64,000 nt of DNA. Origin: Schistosoma mansoni. Taxonomy: Eukaryota > Platyhelminthes > Trematoda > Strigeidida > Schistosomatidae. The stretch's first letter is position 1; every line of letters starts with the position of its first letter. A model generated the notes under the pieces. That model worked only from the letters and a program-made list of their open reading frames with translations. It searched no databases and was not told where the DNA came from. Both the position numbers and the translations under genes were made by a program. The DNA is taken from the NCBI RefSeq assembly GCF_000237925.1, contig NW_017386000.1, forward strand, positions 992,001 to 1,056,000, read 5' to 3'. Below, one piece after another: positions 8,451 through 23,700 of the stretch.

Positions 8451-11434
8451 TAACCGCTACAAGTGAACTGTATATTTACCTTGACGGCGAGCAATAGTGT
8501 CTATAAAAAGAATACTAGGTCCATACAAACTACCCAGGCATTAGCCTTCATTCATGCTCTTACTACAAATATTACTATTTCCACTGTTGCTGAGGCTGGA
8601 AAATTCACCAACGGTAGAGCTCTGCCGTTTTGTATCCGAGCTTCTGGTTCCAGTAGATAAATCTTTACTTCAATTATGTTTCCGATCTAAAAAGATTAAG
8701 TAAGTCCTCGATATTTGAAAAGGATTGAATGCCTTGAATTTTTAGGGTTGTAACAATCCAAAGTCATCCAAATGTTACCAAGTCTCTCTAGTTTTCCCCT
8801 CAGGCCGTGTAAGTACAACAATAAATGATTGCCATCTCACACAAAACGCTCAGAATCCCACTTCGAAACATCTATATTTTATGTAGACCATTTTCTACCT
8901 TGGTAACGATGCAGGAAAACGGGTTTGAAGACAGATCATTCAGGTGGAAATCTTGGATAAATCTAATACTCCAAGTTCTAATGAGAGATTAAGAAATAGA
9001 TCTGTCAAAAGCTTTTGAGGCTTAATTTATTTTGAACAGATACGGAACTTTGTGAAGACCAAGTTTTACATGATTTTCTCAAGTTCAAATTGTTTATTCT
9101 TCCTATTATTACTCATTTTCTCAAGGCTGTGGCTCAAGGAGTCCGCTTATCCGCGTATTTTGGTTTGGTATGTTTTAACGTTCAGCATTTAGTGGGTTTG
9201 CGTGTTGTCTCAAAATACCTTTTGTTCTGAGAGTGTTGGTTTAAGTATGTAATTAAGCCGAAGACTCAGTAAGCGCACAGAATGCACTATTGTGTGCTTA
9301 AATCCAATTACGCACGCAATTGGTGACATTCAGATATAACATGAACGTGAGATTAGGAAAAATATAATCGTCGAAACAAGAGACTGATAGTGTTAGGTTT
9401 CGAACGTGTTACAACTTGGTTATTCTTGGGAGCGCATGATTATAATCATGGACGCATTCAGAATCTACTGCTTTCAGACAGTATTGCCACATCAGTGAGG
9501 TGTACCTCCAAAGGTTTTTTGTATATTGATGGAGATTATTTTTACTTCAGGTCCGTTTGTAGACCTAATAGGGAGTAAGATATTCAATAAGTCTCTATAG
9601 CTTTGCAATTTGTAATATATGCATTATATTTGGGGAAGTCTTCAAAAAGTTTTCCGGAAATCAACTTTTTTAGTAGGTGGTTTCCTCGATGATGTGCAGG
9701 AGATTTCCCTTCTAAGTGACAGTGACTCTTTCAAGCTTTAAAATCTCTATGTAATTGCTTTTTCTCAGTTTTATGGCGTGTAATATCCAAGCGGTTTTAC
9801 ATTCTGAAAATGTCCTTGAGGTACTTTTTTGAATTCATTCTAATTTACTTGGAGTAAGTGGTGTACACTTTCCACTAATCGAGTGTCAAACTACTCAATT
9901 TCATTAGAAATACGGTGTTCGATTTCAAGTGTTTAATGAATTCTGTCCATTCTTACTATAGGTTTCTGTTAGCAAGCGTAGTAAGAAACACGGCATCACT
10001 AAATTGACGGTCATTTACTTTCTCCAGCTCCAAATCGTTGTATGACTTCACTTCAGTAGACTATTAGTTCCGAAACACCTAGTTACAGCGGTTGACTTCA
10101 AGCATCTCAAGAGTCAGCGTATCTAAGGGTCTGTACTGGGTAATTGTTTCAAGAAAAAACAGTGAGAGAAAGCCCAAATACTAGTGAATACAACACTATT
10201 TCTATTAAAATAGCTGGTACTAAGATGTTCCCTTTAAAAATAATACTGTTAGTGCTCAGTGTATCACTATCGAGTCATATTTCATGCATATGACTTGTTT
10301 TTCAAAATTTGACCTATTGTAAGTATAAATGTTTAAGATTTGGTGGGTATAATTTTTTGGCTTTGTCCTTTTAGTCAGAATTATCATGGATTTTTCAAAA
10401 AAACTAAAATGATGACAGACAACAGGCACAGACTAATGTAGCGTAAGACAATAAAGTAGTACTTATGCATTATGATAAAAGCGACTAATATTATTCCGTT
10501 TTAGTCGACGTAAGCATCGTCATTTAAGTTATTTAACTGCTTTCCTTTTCTGTTTCATGGATGACAAACACAAAGTCTGTAAATTTTCATGCTTCTCAAA
10601 TGAACGGTGACTTCATGGGCTTAGTGTTTTTTGGCCACGGGAGATTTACTTTCAATCTAAACAGCATCGCTCTATGAAGTAGGCAAGGACCAAGTATGCT
10701 TGTCATGAATTTGGCCACTCTAGCCTGTATAGTGTAGGAATAGTGGTAAAACGTTCGTATTCAATGTGGCTGAATATTGAACACATTCCTAAATCTGTCT
10801 CTATTATTTTTGAGCTTAAATAAATCCTCACTTAGAGTAGTTCAATTGGGGACGTCAAGTGACATGGCCGAAAATCATTCTCAGTAGCTCAGTTGGGTTC
10901 AGTCCCTACTGTTTTCCAAATGTCTTATTCAAAGACTCGTGAATAAAACTGGCACTGCTAATAAGTTAATAACTCACAATCAATACAAAGCCTTACCCAA
11001 ATCTACTCATTGAGTGAAGTTCTTTGATTACCATTTTACGTCAGATTTTGTGCTTAAATAAACAAGGAAACATCTAACAAGGACTACGTGACCTTTAAGT
11101 TTATTATACTGTAATACAATTAAAATGAACTGTATTTAACAGGGGCTGTGGTCAGATTCAAAAAATCACTATATATTGGCTTAGAAACGTCAAACGGTAC
11201 AAACACAAAGTGACACTGTAGTATTGAATTTATGGAAAAATAATTGCATGTCATTACGTGTTTTTCCTTCACGTTAATTGGCTCAGACAATCCATTGTCT
11301 AATGAAATTACAGTATGATTAAAATTTTCACTAACCCTAATATACTTTCACTGTACTTCCAACCAGTAGGTCGCCATTTCTAATCCTAGATCACCCACCC
11401 CTGTATTAGAGATGGGAATCGATAACAATGGCAT
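8451..11434. other. Intergenic region, no gene or repeat recognised
   Basis: About 3 kb of AT-rich sequence between the gypsy remnant and the first AMPD-side retroelement tail. Only short chance frames occur. I recognise no protein, RNA gene or repeat family here. It presumably includes the AMPD promoter or a non-coding 5' exon. Confidence 0.35.
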
Positions 11435-11670
11435 AGGTGCGTACACTCTTTTTCTTCCCTTAAACTGTGAGAATGAAATTGCTTTATGCCTTTCTTTCTA
11501 CGAACTAATTCTTTCTCCCTGTATCATATCCTTATATGAAATCTTTTTTTACTACCATTGAAGTAACTGGTTCCATGAATTTGATGTTCATCTTGTTGTG
11601 CTAATGAGGTGTGGAAACTTGAACCGATGCATATGTGTGCCTGGTCCTACGTTGTAGTTGATTGACTGAG
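11435..11670 (+). mobile_element. 3' tail of a non-LTR retrotransposon, copy A
   Basis: Shares TTGATGTTCATCTTGTTGTG, CTAATGAGGTGTGG..ACTT, CCGATGCATATGTGTGCC and TGGTCCTACGTTGTAG with 51750-51870, and looser similarity with 27255-27475 and 52915-53110. Ends in a TTGACTGA run typical of (TGAC)n tails. It is a 5'-truncated copy holding only 3' UTR, 200 bp upstream of the first AMPD coding exon. Confidence 0.7.
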
Positions 11671-11839
11671 AGATCAGTTAGTATCACTAACCCTCCCATA
11701 ATATAGCTCTAAACTAGGTACAGAAATTTGTACTTCGTAAGTTATTAACATTTATGCATTTCTATTTTCAGTAAAGTAGTACGGCAAAAATGGCTCGCTT
11801 TGTTTCATGATTACTAATTACTAATTTCTATTTCTTCAC

Positions 11840-11853
11840 GGGTCCTACTTCAG
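11840..11853 (+). promoter_or_regulatory. 3' splice acceptor before the first AMPD coding exon
   Basis: CCTACTTCAG precedes 22 bases and the ATG at 11876. The leader is open in the ATG frame back to the acceptor. The site therefore accepts either an upstream 5' exon or the schistosome spliced leader. Confidence 0.5.
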
Positions 11854-11875
11854 TTCACGATCGGTCAGTCCCCAA

Positions 11876-12036
11876 ATGGATCATAAAATCAACGAAATAA
11901 CTGAAAATATTAAGCAACGTGGTCGTGAGGGTGCGTATCCTCTCTTCAAGGAAACGGGTCCGGAATATGTAATGCCGAAATTTCCGATTGAGAGGAAAGA
12001 GATGGAAGACCATATCTTGGAATTAAAGTTGGCCCG
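11876..12036 (+). CDS. AMPD: AMPD coding exon 1
   Basis: ATG at 11876 opens [14 protein letters not shown]; the exon ends 'LELKLA' plus two bases before GTAAGT. The 'PLF...[14 protein letters not shown]' stretch resembles the 'SLF...CPIGQKEAKERELQ' region of AMPD3-type N-termini. The last split codon joins exon 2 as Arg54. Confidence 0.8.
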
Positions 12037-14725
12037 GTAAGTCAATACTCATTTCCATTGTTATTCAAATATATGGAAAAAGTTTGAATAAGTGGTAGTT
12101 GGAAAAAATACAAGGATATTGGGCTGTTTAGTGGTAGCGAAGTTATCTCAAAATGCACCTGTTACTCTAAGCAAATTATATGATCTCTTAGTCGTTTGTT
12201 TCCATTTTCTTCGCATGTAAGTTTCCCTTGATTTTGTATTGGTTTTCAAATGCATTTCGAACCCTTCAAATTCATAGCTCCTAGCTTCCGTCATGTTGGT
12301 TCGCATAATAGGTTTGTCTGTCACTAGGTGTTTATGTAATGGTAAATTGGGAGAATGCTAGAGGTGAGATTAGAGAAATGGCTCGTTGTTTAAAACTCGA
12401 GTTTTTGTGTTTATTTATTTTGGTAATGGACCTGAGTTGGGTAATATTCTACCTGTTTTTACATTGTGTGGTACGGATTTTGTTCACAACTATGACATGT
12501 ACCTCTATGAAAATACGGCTTACATTGTGGTACGTCTCAGTTTTGAAAAAAATTGTTTTTAACTATTTTAGAAAATATTTAAATTTTCGACCTTGATCTC
12601 AAGTTGTAAATCTTGTAATAGCTCCAGGTCTTTTCCACATGAATGCATTGCAAGAAGATAGTCAGTGGAAGCTCTCTGTTGAGCGCTTTATATATGATGT
12701 TTATTTGGTTTAAGTGAATCAATAAATATTCCATTCCTCCTACCCACTTTGTTAAATTTCATTCGCTTCTCTAACTGTTTTTAGGAATACCATTGACTAA
12801 TTAGGACTTTACTATGTTTCAGAGTCATTTTCTCTGTAGCTTGTGTATTCCATTAAAACAAGATCGCTTTCATAATTTTAGAGTGTAAACTGAAATATAA
12901 TGGAGTTTTCTAGTGAGGTGATGGTTATTTCTTGTATGTTTTTATGGTCACTAGTTATTATCTCTAGTCTATTTATTCATCCCCTCTGTAACAAGTTATG
13001 TCTGATTTTTCTCGTAAACATCTTTGTTTCAGAGCATTAGGTGTGGCAGATAATGATTCTAAACTTCCTATTAACGAAGAAAATCATGATCTTACCATTT
13101 TGAATCCTTTAGCTACTTCTAAAGTTATTAGTTCAGATAACTGTAATTCTGTTGAAAGCATAACGAACGGTCATGAGTCTGTGTTACTTAGCAAAAATAA
13201 TATATTCAATAAAGATTCTTCAAACTCTTCATCTGTACTCCCTGAAACATCCTCTGATGAACCAAATTTTCACTCTAACCAGTCTGTTACTTCGGACATG
13301 AATACATTTTCTTTGGAGTCTGGTAATCGGATGCAACCTAGGCTTACTCAAAACAATGTTCAGTTTCAAAGTGAGCAGAACTGTGGAGGTTCCTTATTCA
13401 GAAGATTATACAGCATCCCTAGTACAAATAACGATGGGTTCCCAATATATTTAGCACCTGCACCAAATACAGGCGTGTTCACAGATGTGGTTCCTGTTCT
13501 CCAAGAAGTAGAAGAAGGGGCTGAAGCACATTTAGAGTCAGCAGCTGTGGAATTCCAACGTGTCCAAATCTGCGGCGATGATACTCTTGGTGTAAGTCTA
13601 CCAAACCCTAATTTACGCTTGGTTATTTAAAATTATAGTAGTATCGCTTCAGAAATAGACAATACCATTGTACCAAAGGTTTGAACTCACTTTTTGCCTG
13701 ATGTTTGAAGCGAATTCGTAGTAATTACGTTAAAACGAACCAACACATGCTTACTGAATTACGCTCATACTTGTTTACTGTTACTTTTGTATCAAGACCT
13801 TAGTTTTCCAGATGTCTTTATCAATAAGCTAATTTCTGAGCGTGTCTTATCACAAACTAGTGTTCATATGAATGTATATTTACCTATTTAAAGTGGGTGT
13901 TAAACACTAAATTTGTTATAGTCTTCATAATGCAAAATAAAACTGAGATCTTTTCATGTGCAACTTTTTAAGTTTTCTGACCTGATCTGTCATATTAAAT
14001 GTCAAGATTTGGCGTTATATGATTGTTTCAGCACACATCTAGTCACATGTTCCTTAACTGTGCTGGCAGATACTATAGAATTCTCATAGTTCACATCTCG
14101 AACTGATCTTAGTTAGGTGGTGGCTGGAAACCAGAAGGTATTAGACAGCGCTTTGGTTCTAGTATGAAACTTCTCAATGGAGGACATACGTAATCTCTCC
14201 AGATATCAAAACCAAGGCCTTCACGTTTGGCGGTAAGTGACTAACTTTTAAATCACTGAGTCTGTATACCGAGGTTTACATTTTTAACCTTAATCAATTC
14301 GCGATTTTCAACAACCATCTTCCACTGTTATCGATGAGTAACTGCCTTACATCCGACATAGTTGAACTCCACTGGTCATGGTTTGTCATTAATACCCCTG
14401 AAATTACCTCTCGAAATTAGTCGCCGGAGAGTGCTTGATTATTATTATTATCAATATAAAGGATCAATTCGTGATGTAAACATTTTACATCAGTTTTAAG
14501 GGTTGCTCATTTTTACCAAACAAGCAAAATTTGTCTTCAACTGCTCTAATAATTTCGGTCAAGTTGGAGCGATAATACTGTATTAATCCGCTGGCAATAA
14601 GGTTGTTATATCTTTTCATCATAATTCTTATTGTAATATATTTCCAGTGTACAAAATACCCATTTCTAAATAAACGACACAATCCTATTACTAAAAATCT
14701 CGTGTTTAGTAGTGAATTTAATTCG

Positions 14726-14768
<43 letters not shown>

Positions 14769-17700
14769 TATTACATACATAAATTTTCCCTAATATTCAT
14801 AAATTGGGCATGAAAGTGGAACATTATGATTCTTTTTCACTTATCCCTTGTTAATCAAACATCTTCCATGATTTAAACCTTATTTATTCAACAATTTTCT
14901 TTGATTTTCATACGGAGGTGTGACCGATTTTTCTTGATTATTTTGTTGCTCTTAGTTTACATCATGCTTTCAATAAACTTCAAATTTTCACGAGAGGGTG
15001 CAAGCCGCATCGTAACTAAATTACATTAATATCAGTCGCTTCAAACACAACTATTTATATTATGTATCATATGGATCACAGATGGCTCTTTATGCTTTAC
15101 TTAATTATCATGTTATTTATTAGTTTTTATTAAAATGGATTAGTATTTTATCACCAATATTCTGAAGCTAGTACGAATTGTGATGTTGTTTTGGTAGGTT
15201 TTAATCCTAACCTAATATTGATTATTTAGATTGTCGCTCTGTTATATAATTGAAGATTACTAACGTTTTCTAGTTGTGATAACTGAATTAATAAGAAATG
15301 TTCTCTATTCAAAATATGATTGTAAATAATTATAAACCCGACCATTATGTATGGGTGTATGTTTTACTTCATGAACTGTATCCATTGTGTTTAGACTAAT
15401 ACTAACACTATTTGGTTACTAAGACTTGAGTGTTAGGAATAAATTTCAAACCACTCACAAATTGTTTTTTAAGTTTTACCACCGAAAATAATAGGATTGA
15501 AACTATTTTGTATTGGTTCATCTAGTGGAATTTTGTTTATTCCCTAATAGGTTAGTTTCATAAATTTTCTGTTTAATCTTTCGTTTTTTAAAAAGATTAA
15601 GCATTCCAAAATCCAACCAACCTTCATTAAGTTTTTTGCACATCTATTCTAAATTAGCTTCCGTCGATCCGTCCACATACTGCTGGGATTTTCGCCCTAT
15701 CACAGGTAGCATCAATCCATCTAGTTATTTTCATTTTAACATGTTTACACGATAATAATATTTTACACATGAATATCACTAATAATAGTATACTCAGTTA
15801 GTGTTTTGCACTTGTCAAATAGATTTCTCTGAGTGACTAAAATAAGTGTGTGATTGTAGTACTCTTTTCCATATCAGACCCTAACTGCTGATTAAAATAG
15901 AAGTCTCCCGTATTTTTTTTAAAACTGATGAACACATCTTACTGACAAAATATTAATCTTAAATGGGAATAAATTTGTTTTTAGTAAAGCTAAAGTTCTT
16001 ACTAATTAAATTAACTAATTTATTCGAACACATAAATATTGATACAGATTGGAACCAAAATAAATATTCACCACACCAATAGTTAGATAAAATTGTGAAA
16101 AAACTAACAAAAAAGGCCATAATGATCAAAAAGATAGTGAAATGAATAAAAATAAGCTTACAAGGATAGTGTATAATGTGGGGAATAGTTCATATAAAAT
16201 ACAATCAAGAAAAATCCTCTCAGTTAAGGGAATCCCTTTCTTTTTTTTAGAAAGTAAAGGGAAGTTATGTCACGATCTCCATTGGATTCTGTTCTGAGCC
16301 ATGCCTGATAACTTATTGAGCCACTAAGTTGCACTGTCTATCGAACCCTAACCAGGCAGTCATGGTTGATTGACAGATCTAAATCCTATACAGCTTTGTT
16401 TCATCACACTTCACCGTACCACAAACTGACCACTTTTTATAACCGATTCCGGAGTCGGCAGACAAAACGGGATGTAGAAACCGCTCGGACTACATTATTG
16501 GTACATGTCCATGCCATCTAAGGAAGATTTTCAGTGTTGACACCAATTAAATAATCGTCACTGAGCCAGAACAGATATTGTCAAACCTCTGCATTTTTAT
16601 TATAGTATTGGTACTGCATATCAGCAATCTTTCAGAGAAAAATGATAATCAAACACAGTCACTGAACATCCTCAACATGGGAAAGTCAGGTTTCCGAAGC
16701 ATGGAGCAGAACTACTCTCATCGACGTGTTGTAAACCCAACTTTTTACAGCCAGACTAAAATCAGGACTGGTCCAAACATAGATTCGTTTCAGTCTTGTA
16801 AAAGTGCTTTCGGTTTAGGTGTAAAGTACATACCATACCTACGGACACTGATTTGCAACTATGTAGGTTCAGTCTGTACAGTTTGATTATCATTGCACAC
16901 CAGACTAATTGAACTGTTTTTCGAAGAACTCTGTCCGTCGTCCGAGACGCCGTTAACTGTTATTAATTGGTATTTTATCGACTTCACAAATTGTTTCGCT
17001 CAAACCCAGGCTTACCGCCAGTGGCTCAATTGAGTTCAAATTTCTTCTGACAGTTACTATATGTGTTTGCCATCAGATAAGCGGCCAAGTGAAGTGGACT
17101 TGGGTACCTTAAATAGTTGTAAGGGGCCAGTAGAAGCCCAGTGCTTACAAGAGGGACGTTTAATGGAGTCAAAAACGACAGACTGACTACTAGCCTTGAG
17201 TCTAACTCCGTTTGATATTTGGTTGCAACAAGAGCTACAGTCGACTCTCTTATATCAATCAGTTTATGACGATGAGTTTCCCGAGCACTCAAACGAAGTG
17301 GGCAATATGAAGGCACCTTGTAAGGAGGAGGGGACTCCTCAATCCCGGCCGTACCAGGGTCCTTGGGGGCTCATATAAGAACTATGGAGGGATAGAGTGC
17401 ATTCATATAGCAGATATTATTATTATTATTATTATTTGAGCACATAAATATTGGTACAAAAGGGGCATCGAATGAATATGCACCACACAATTCACTTGAT
17501 TTGTGTGTGGGTTGTGATAGCAGACAGCTCTCTTTAAGCGAAAAACATAACAATAGAATCATACTTCTTCCCATCGCCCTTGGGTAATTAGATGCACAGA
17601 AAACTGCCGATTTGTAATGTGTTACGTTACATGTTAAGATATGTTGAAGGAACGCACTTGTCAACTGACACTACTGAGACTTCACCACATGTATTCACGT

Positions 17701-20700
17701 CAATAGCCAAAATATCTGTTTATGTTATGTCGTTTCCGAACATTTTCAATTCAGTATCCAAAGCAACTACAATGGAAATCATTGATCCTGTTAGATGATT
17801 TTGTTTTTGTTTCCGCGACTAGTTTCCCGACTCTTTAAGACATCAAAGTTTAAAAAACCCCATTGGTTGTTGAAACTGTAAGCTATTGGAATTTTTGTCC
17901 CTGGTTGTTTTGTCTTCTTGATGAGGCTTCACGGAATCAGTTTATCGTATTGGATTGAATTTCTGTTGTTAACTGGATAGGAGTGTATCCGTAGTAATTT
18001 ATTCTCGCATAATAACCAGAATAAATTGATTGCGACGTCTACTAGTGTACAAAATCGTTCATCTAAATTGCAGAATCAAGTAATTATGATCGAGAACTTG
18101 TTGAATTGTAAGTGAAACAAGTAATTTTCGAAAGTGAGAAAAATAAATGGTTATAGATTTTTGGTGACATAGTTGAAGATCTCTAATTTAGACGAAAGTT
18201 CTTCTATAGTTGAAGATCGTTTATAGTAACATGGATCCATCGTCTTTGATCCTTCTATAAACTCTGAACACACAGTCAGTCTTCAGTTTTTCACCCTTTA
18301 CCTGTGGAATTTCTATCCTTCATACAAGGTACAGAAAACGAAATTAGTGTAAAAATACGTACTTGGTCAATCTGTTTCATTATTTATGGATGTAAAGAAC
18401 TGCGATCTAAGGGTTTAACATTTTATCGGTAATTACAAATAATGAGACTCTAGTCATAGCATGTTCTTACTTACTCAGGAATATGTTCTTTTTTGTGAAG
18501 TGATCTAATAACAAATAGATACTGTTATCACAGTTAAATTCTTTCTTGAACTTTGCCATTTCGCTTACTAACTCTGTTTTCCTTTTGACTAGTCTTGCTG
18601 AAAATTTTCCAATAAGTGTGGTAGACTAAAACATTACTCTCAGACTCAAGTAGTTTTAGTAGGTGTATGGTGTGTGCTACTTTTGTCGACATAAGTAGTA
18701 TGTAACGCTAGTCAGGAATAGAATGTCTGGCAGCAGAAGGTCAAGAAGATGGAGGAGAAAATAACGGGGTCAGAAAGCAATTGATATAGAAATGCAGGAA
18801 CAATGAAGTCTTAGACGACTGACTGATATTCGCAAAAGGAACAGTCAAGTTTGAGACAATTGATTGACATTTTGCAAATGAAGTATTTACTGAATGGTCC
18901 TCAGGTTTTATTATGATGTTCTGTAATTTTGTGTTCAGATACATTCAATTGACCCCACTTGTGTTCACGTTCACTACAAATGGACGAAGTTTAGAATTGT
19001 TAAAACAAATGGATAGGGTGTCAATCAATAAATGAAATGGAATTGTATTATGTGGCAGCTCACAAGACCTGATTATTGACTCAAACTCCTGAACGAAATG
19101 ATATTCAACAGCAGATAAAACTACTAGCCAGAAGGACGTTTTGTCTAATAGCGTGTTTATATACAAATGATTAAGCAAAAATAAGCTTAGTTAGTTGCCA
19201 TAAGCGTTTAAAGGATATCATTTCTATAGTTTACCCACTCTCTAGTGAATCAACATCTGACTGTTAGGGTTAATTTATTGCCCATATCACAAATAAATTG
19301 ATGTAGACGAATTCGGCTGTTAAATTGAAAGAGTCCATTTTTTCTAGCCTGTTTGTTTTCACAAATCTTTTCATCATTCTAAAGCATTGTGAAATAAGCT
19401 CATTTTTATACCAAAAAATTATTTTAATTGTGATCAGTTCTCTTCGTTTGTTTGTACATGTTCTTCACAGTTTGATGGCCAGTTTAATGTTTCTTGCCAC
19501 TTTTGAAGAGATTATAGCACTGACTAGTAATATATTTTGGATTAGATAACCAATTACACAATCAGACACGTAGTCACATGAAAATTATGCATGTTTGTTG
19601 TTATTTCATGTATATATTGCTGTCAGTTTGCCATGTGTGTAATTCTCAGAGCATCTGACATGCATCATATTAGTTCATGATCATTTTTGAAGCTAGATCA
19701 AGACTTAGGGAAATTAAAATTAAGTCTCTATGGCTCATTATTTTTTCCTATTCCCATCCTTTTTCTTGTCCGTTAAGTGCATGATATAAGTTGGGTTTTT
19801 ATAGACATAGTGGATTATATATTAACAATGAAAATAAAACTTGAGTAAACGTCTCACGTTACTACGCTATTCAATAACACAAAAATGAAAATCAACTAAT
19901 TGAGTAAAGCATTTACTGTAAAGAAATGAGTCAGTAGAGATCATAAGTAACTATGTGTTGAATATTTAATCAAATATTAATATATATTAACTTGAGATTC
20001 CCTGTTTTTCATGGAACTCGACATGATAATCGGTGACTGAAAAAATAATACTACATGTTAGTACTTAACATCTCATATTGTGGTAACTTATAACTTAATA
20101 TATATAACTTAACTAACTCGGCTGGTTTACAGTTTTTGAGAGTTTTGGTGCATGGTTACTTTTGTTTCGCATTCACTAGTTGAATTCCGTTTATTTGTCT
20201 TTGACGATGCATGTATCACTTTGTAACATGTAAACTACTAATCCATGTGACACCACATTACCTATTCCTTACAATTATAAGTCTCATTTACCATCTATTC
20301 AATAGACGGTCGTTTTAGCTCTGATCAAAATGTTATTTGGGCTGCTTTGAATAACTTAATTCATTTATAATCAGTATCCCAGGTATATTATTCTATAATT
20401 TGGAAAGTGATGAAGTTTTAATTGGGACCATCAATGTTCTAACCATAGGTTTCCCTTAGATTTTATTTCGTTAGTATAAACAAATTATACAATGTCTTTT
20501 CTCTGTTCTATCACAAAATACTATGTTGACAATCGTATTTTTAGTAAGTGACTTACTTAACACATTTATGTCACCCACAGTACCGCTCATTATTGTAACT
20601 TGATTTTGTGATGTCTTTTTTCCATGGATTTTTACAACTTGTTACGGGTTATTTTTATTTTCTTTTTGGCTAACATTTAACAATCTCATAAAATTATATC

Positions 20701-23700
20701 GCACTTATGGTGGCTAGTTGTATAAATTTTTATGGTTTTTGACAATAATGGACAATGTACAGTGTTTTTTCCTCTACAATTCAAGTATTTTCTACAAGTT
20801 TAGTAAGTTCCATTTAAAAGGTTGCTTGTCTCGAAAATTAAGTAACAAATAAATCCTTACATTGATACATATTCAATTATAAGTATTTCAGTTCAAACGC
20901 CACTCCAATCCACCTATTTTGTTTTGGGCAGCCTGGGAGTTTTATCAGCCTACATAACTAAATTTTGGTTCAAAACTGAGTACTTGTATCTATATTTGGT
21001 AAATGAGTTATATTATACTCGCATAGAACTATATCACCAAGTAACTTGTGAATTCATATGTATAAAACATGATTTGAGTGGATTTCTCAAGCTTCTATTT
21101 CATGCTAATCCAACTTTTGCCACCTTAACTCTTTCCTGTTTAGTGAAAACAGAAATATCATGCAATTTAATCAGTTAGTCGCTGTCTGACTTCAAATCTG
21201 ATTGAATTGTTTTCTTAATTTATACTGTATGATATCTTTTTACGTACGCATATAATTACAATTTCCTTCCAATGTTTATCGAAAATTGTTTCTGTTTATA
21301 TGTATATTCACTTTTTTTAAAATCTTATACTTATAGGTTCCTGTAGATGATTTACATTTAGCTTCAGAAGCATTGATCAAAGCCTTGTTATTACGTCAAA
21401 AATACATTACGTCATCACAGCAATCATTTCATTGTACAACTAAACGATATTTAAGTGTACTGGATTCGGGTTCAGTAAAATCATTGGATTCCGAGGAGAA
21501 ACAATACAAATCTATACATACCCCTGTATTTGGTAAGAGTTGTTTATTTTAATTTATTCCATATGTTTACATTGCCTTGCTACTACTACTACCAATAATA
21601 ATAGTGTTACATATTACTTCTTTCATTTGGTGAATTTGTGCACAAGTTTTNNNNNNNNNNNNNNNNNNNNNNNNNNNNNNNNNNNNNNNNNNNNNNNNNN
21701 NNNNNNNNNNNNNNNNNNNNNNNNNNNNNNNNNNNNNNNNNNNNNNNNNNNNNNNNNNNNNNNNNNNNNNNNNNNNNNNNNNNNNNNNNNNNNNNNNNNN
21801 NNNNNNNNNNNNNNNNNNNNNNNNNNNNNNNNNNNNNNNNNNNNNNNNNNNNNNNNNNNNNNNNNNNNNNNNNNNNNNNNNNNNNNNNNNNNNNNNNNNN
21901 NNNNNNNNNNNNNNNNNNNNNNNNNNNNNNNNNNNNNNNNNNNNNNNNNNNNNNNNNNNNNNNNNNNNNNNNNNNNNNNNNNNNNNNNNNNNNNNNNNNN
22001 NNNNNNNNNNNNNNNNNNNNNNNNNNNNNNNNNNNNNNNNNNNNNNNNNNNNNNNNNNNNNNNNNNNNNNNNNNNNNNATTATTATCCTTGTCTATTCTT
22101 ACCCCCAATTTCCAGTGTAGTTGACCTTTTATTTTTATATATAAATGTTTTTAACATGCATATGTGTGATCAGATTGTTCGAAATGTATTGCGCTAATAT
22201 ATCACATAGTTCTGATAATCTTCGTCTTCTTATTACATTATCGAAGTTCTGCATACTATTTCAGTCATAAAACATGTATGAATATTACATAAAGTAGAAT
22301 AATGGATGCTCTATTTGATAAGAACGCATTAAAAGTATTTAATTTAAATTTATTTTACTTTTCGATATAAAACTACTCATATGTCATTATCATTAAAAGT
22401 TTTTGCCGTATTTATTCTGATTAATAAGTAATAAGTTATATATTATTCAATTCTTAAGTACTGTTTTAAATTTCACTAAAGAGAGTTAGTTGATACATCT
22501 CTATACACGTTATTCAAAACATAATGTCAAATCATTTCGAGACATACAGCTATTTATCATTTCAAAATATTGCTTGACTTGCATTCGTATCCAATGGTAA
22601 GCATTAATTCTCTGACGATTGTAAGTACATCTTAGTTTATTGACAAATCTTAACTAATACAGACTTTAGATCTAGAGTCTCATACTGATTGTTTAAGGCA
22701 AATTGTACCACAATACCGGTTTATTTCATCTGATGATCACATTGTAATTTAACTGATAGGATTCAGTTAACAATGATAGCTATCTTGTCGGTTACTAATT
22801 TGTTATCAATCCTTGTATATTGTCTCATTTAGGGTTTCTAAAAGAAATGTCTATTCATGCTACGAATGTAAGATAATTGCAAATTGAAACAACTAGATGA
22901 AAATAATTAATTTCATGATATATTGAATACAGTACTTAGCCTTGTGACAAAGCATCCCTTAATGGTGGATCTCTAAAAACCCTCAATTCTGAAAACATAA
23001 CCTTGTTCTTCACCGGGACTTCTGTTAATTTTAAGAAATAGAATTTTTTTGACGATCTTTATGATTGTAAATATAAATAAAACTTGTATGGTTTTTTAGT
23101 TGTTTGGCTCAACTTTTGACGTGTTTAGATGATTTCAAACACATTGAAATTTATCGTTATTTCAGTATGTCTTGGAGAGTAAGTCTTATACTAAATTATC
23201 ACCTGCATAATGGTAAACAGTAAGGAAAACAATCTTATCTATCCAGTAAATTGATATGATCTATTTACTCTTTAAGTGATTATTAAATGATGATATGCTC
23301 GTCGTGAGATCTTCAAGGTTCTTGGTCCAGTAGGTTCATGGGTGTATACTGCTGAGGAGTCCTACACTGGAATGAAACAGCTGCTTAATGCTTCATGGTT
23401 TTTAATTAGCTGTTTAACCAAAATCAGTTCTTAATGCAAACTATACGATAGTTGTGTCAGTCAGTCTTTTCAGAATTAGGGATTAAATGGTTGTGGTTAA
23501 TTTGAAGGGTCGAATGCAAAACATCAAGGTTTACCATAATTTTTCGCCCATAAATCAGTAAACAAATGAATTATAAGTGGATATATAAGAGTTTTCAGTA
23601 CTTATTTATTGCTTGTTCCATCATTATATGGGAGTTTACAGGTTCTCATTTAAAAATAAAAAATTAACTTTTAGAAATACACATTACAAAAATTTTTTTG

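Larger units (their letters stand above)
13592..21336 (+). other. AMPD intron 2
   Basis: 7.7 kb, the longest intron. It holds a weak hammerhead SINE copy (14105-14200), an (AT)n run, a minus-strand non-LTR RT remnant (16240-16870) and 3' ends of a tailed repeat near 16.03 and 17.4 kb. From 17.8 to 21.3 kb I recognise nothing. Confidence 0.6.

Noticed and set aside
12339-12596. 85-codon frame in AMPD intron 1 as an extra exon
   Set aside because: Exons 1 and 2 join in phase without it, and its hydrophobic low-complexity content matches nothing in AMPD.
21540-22124. Frames crossing the N runs (also at 41028-41370)
   Set aside because: Artefacts of translating N.
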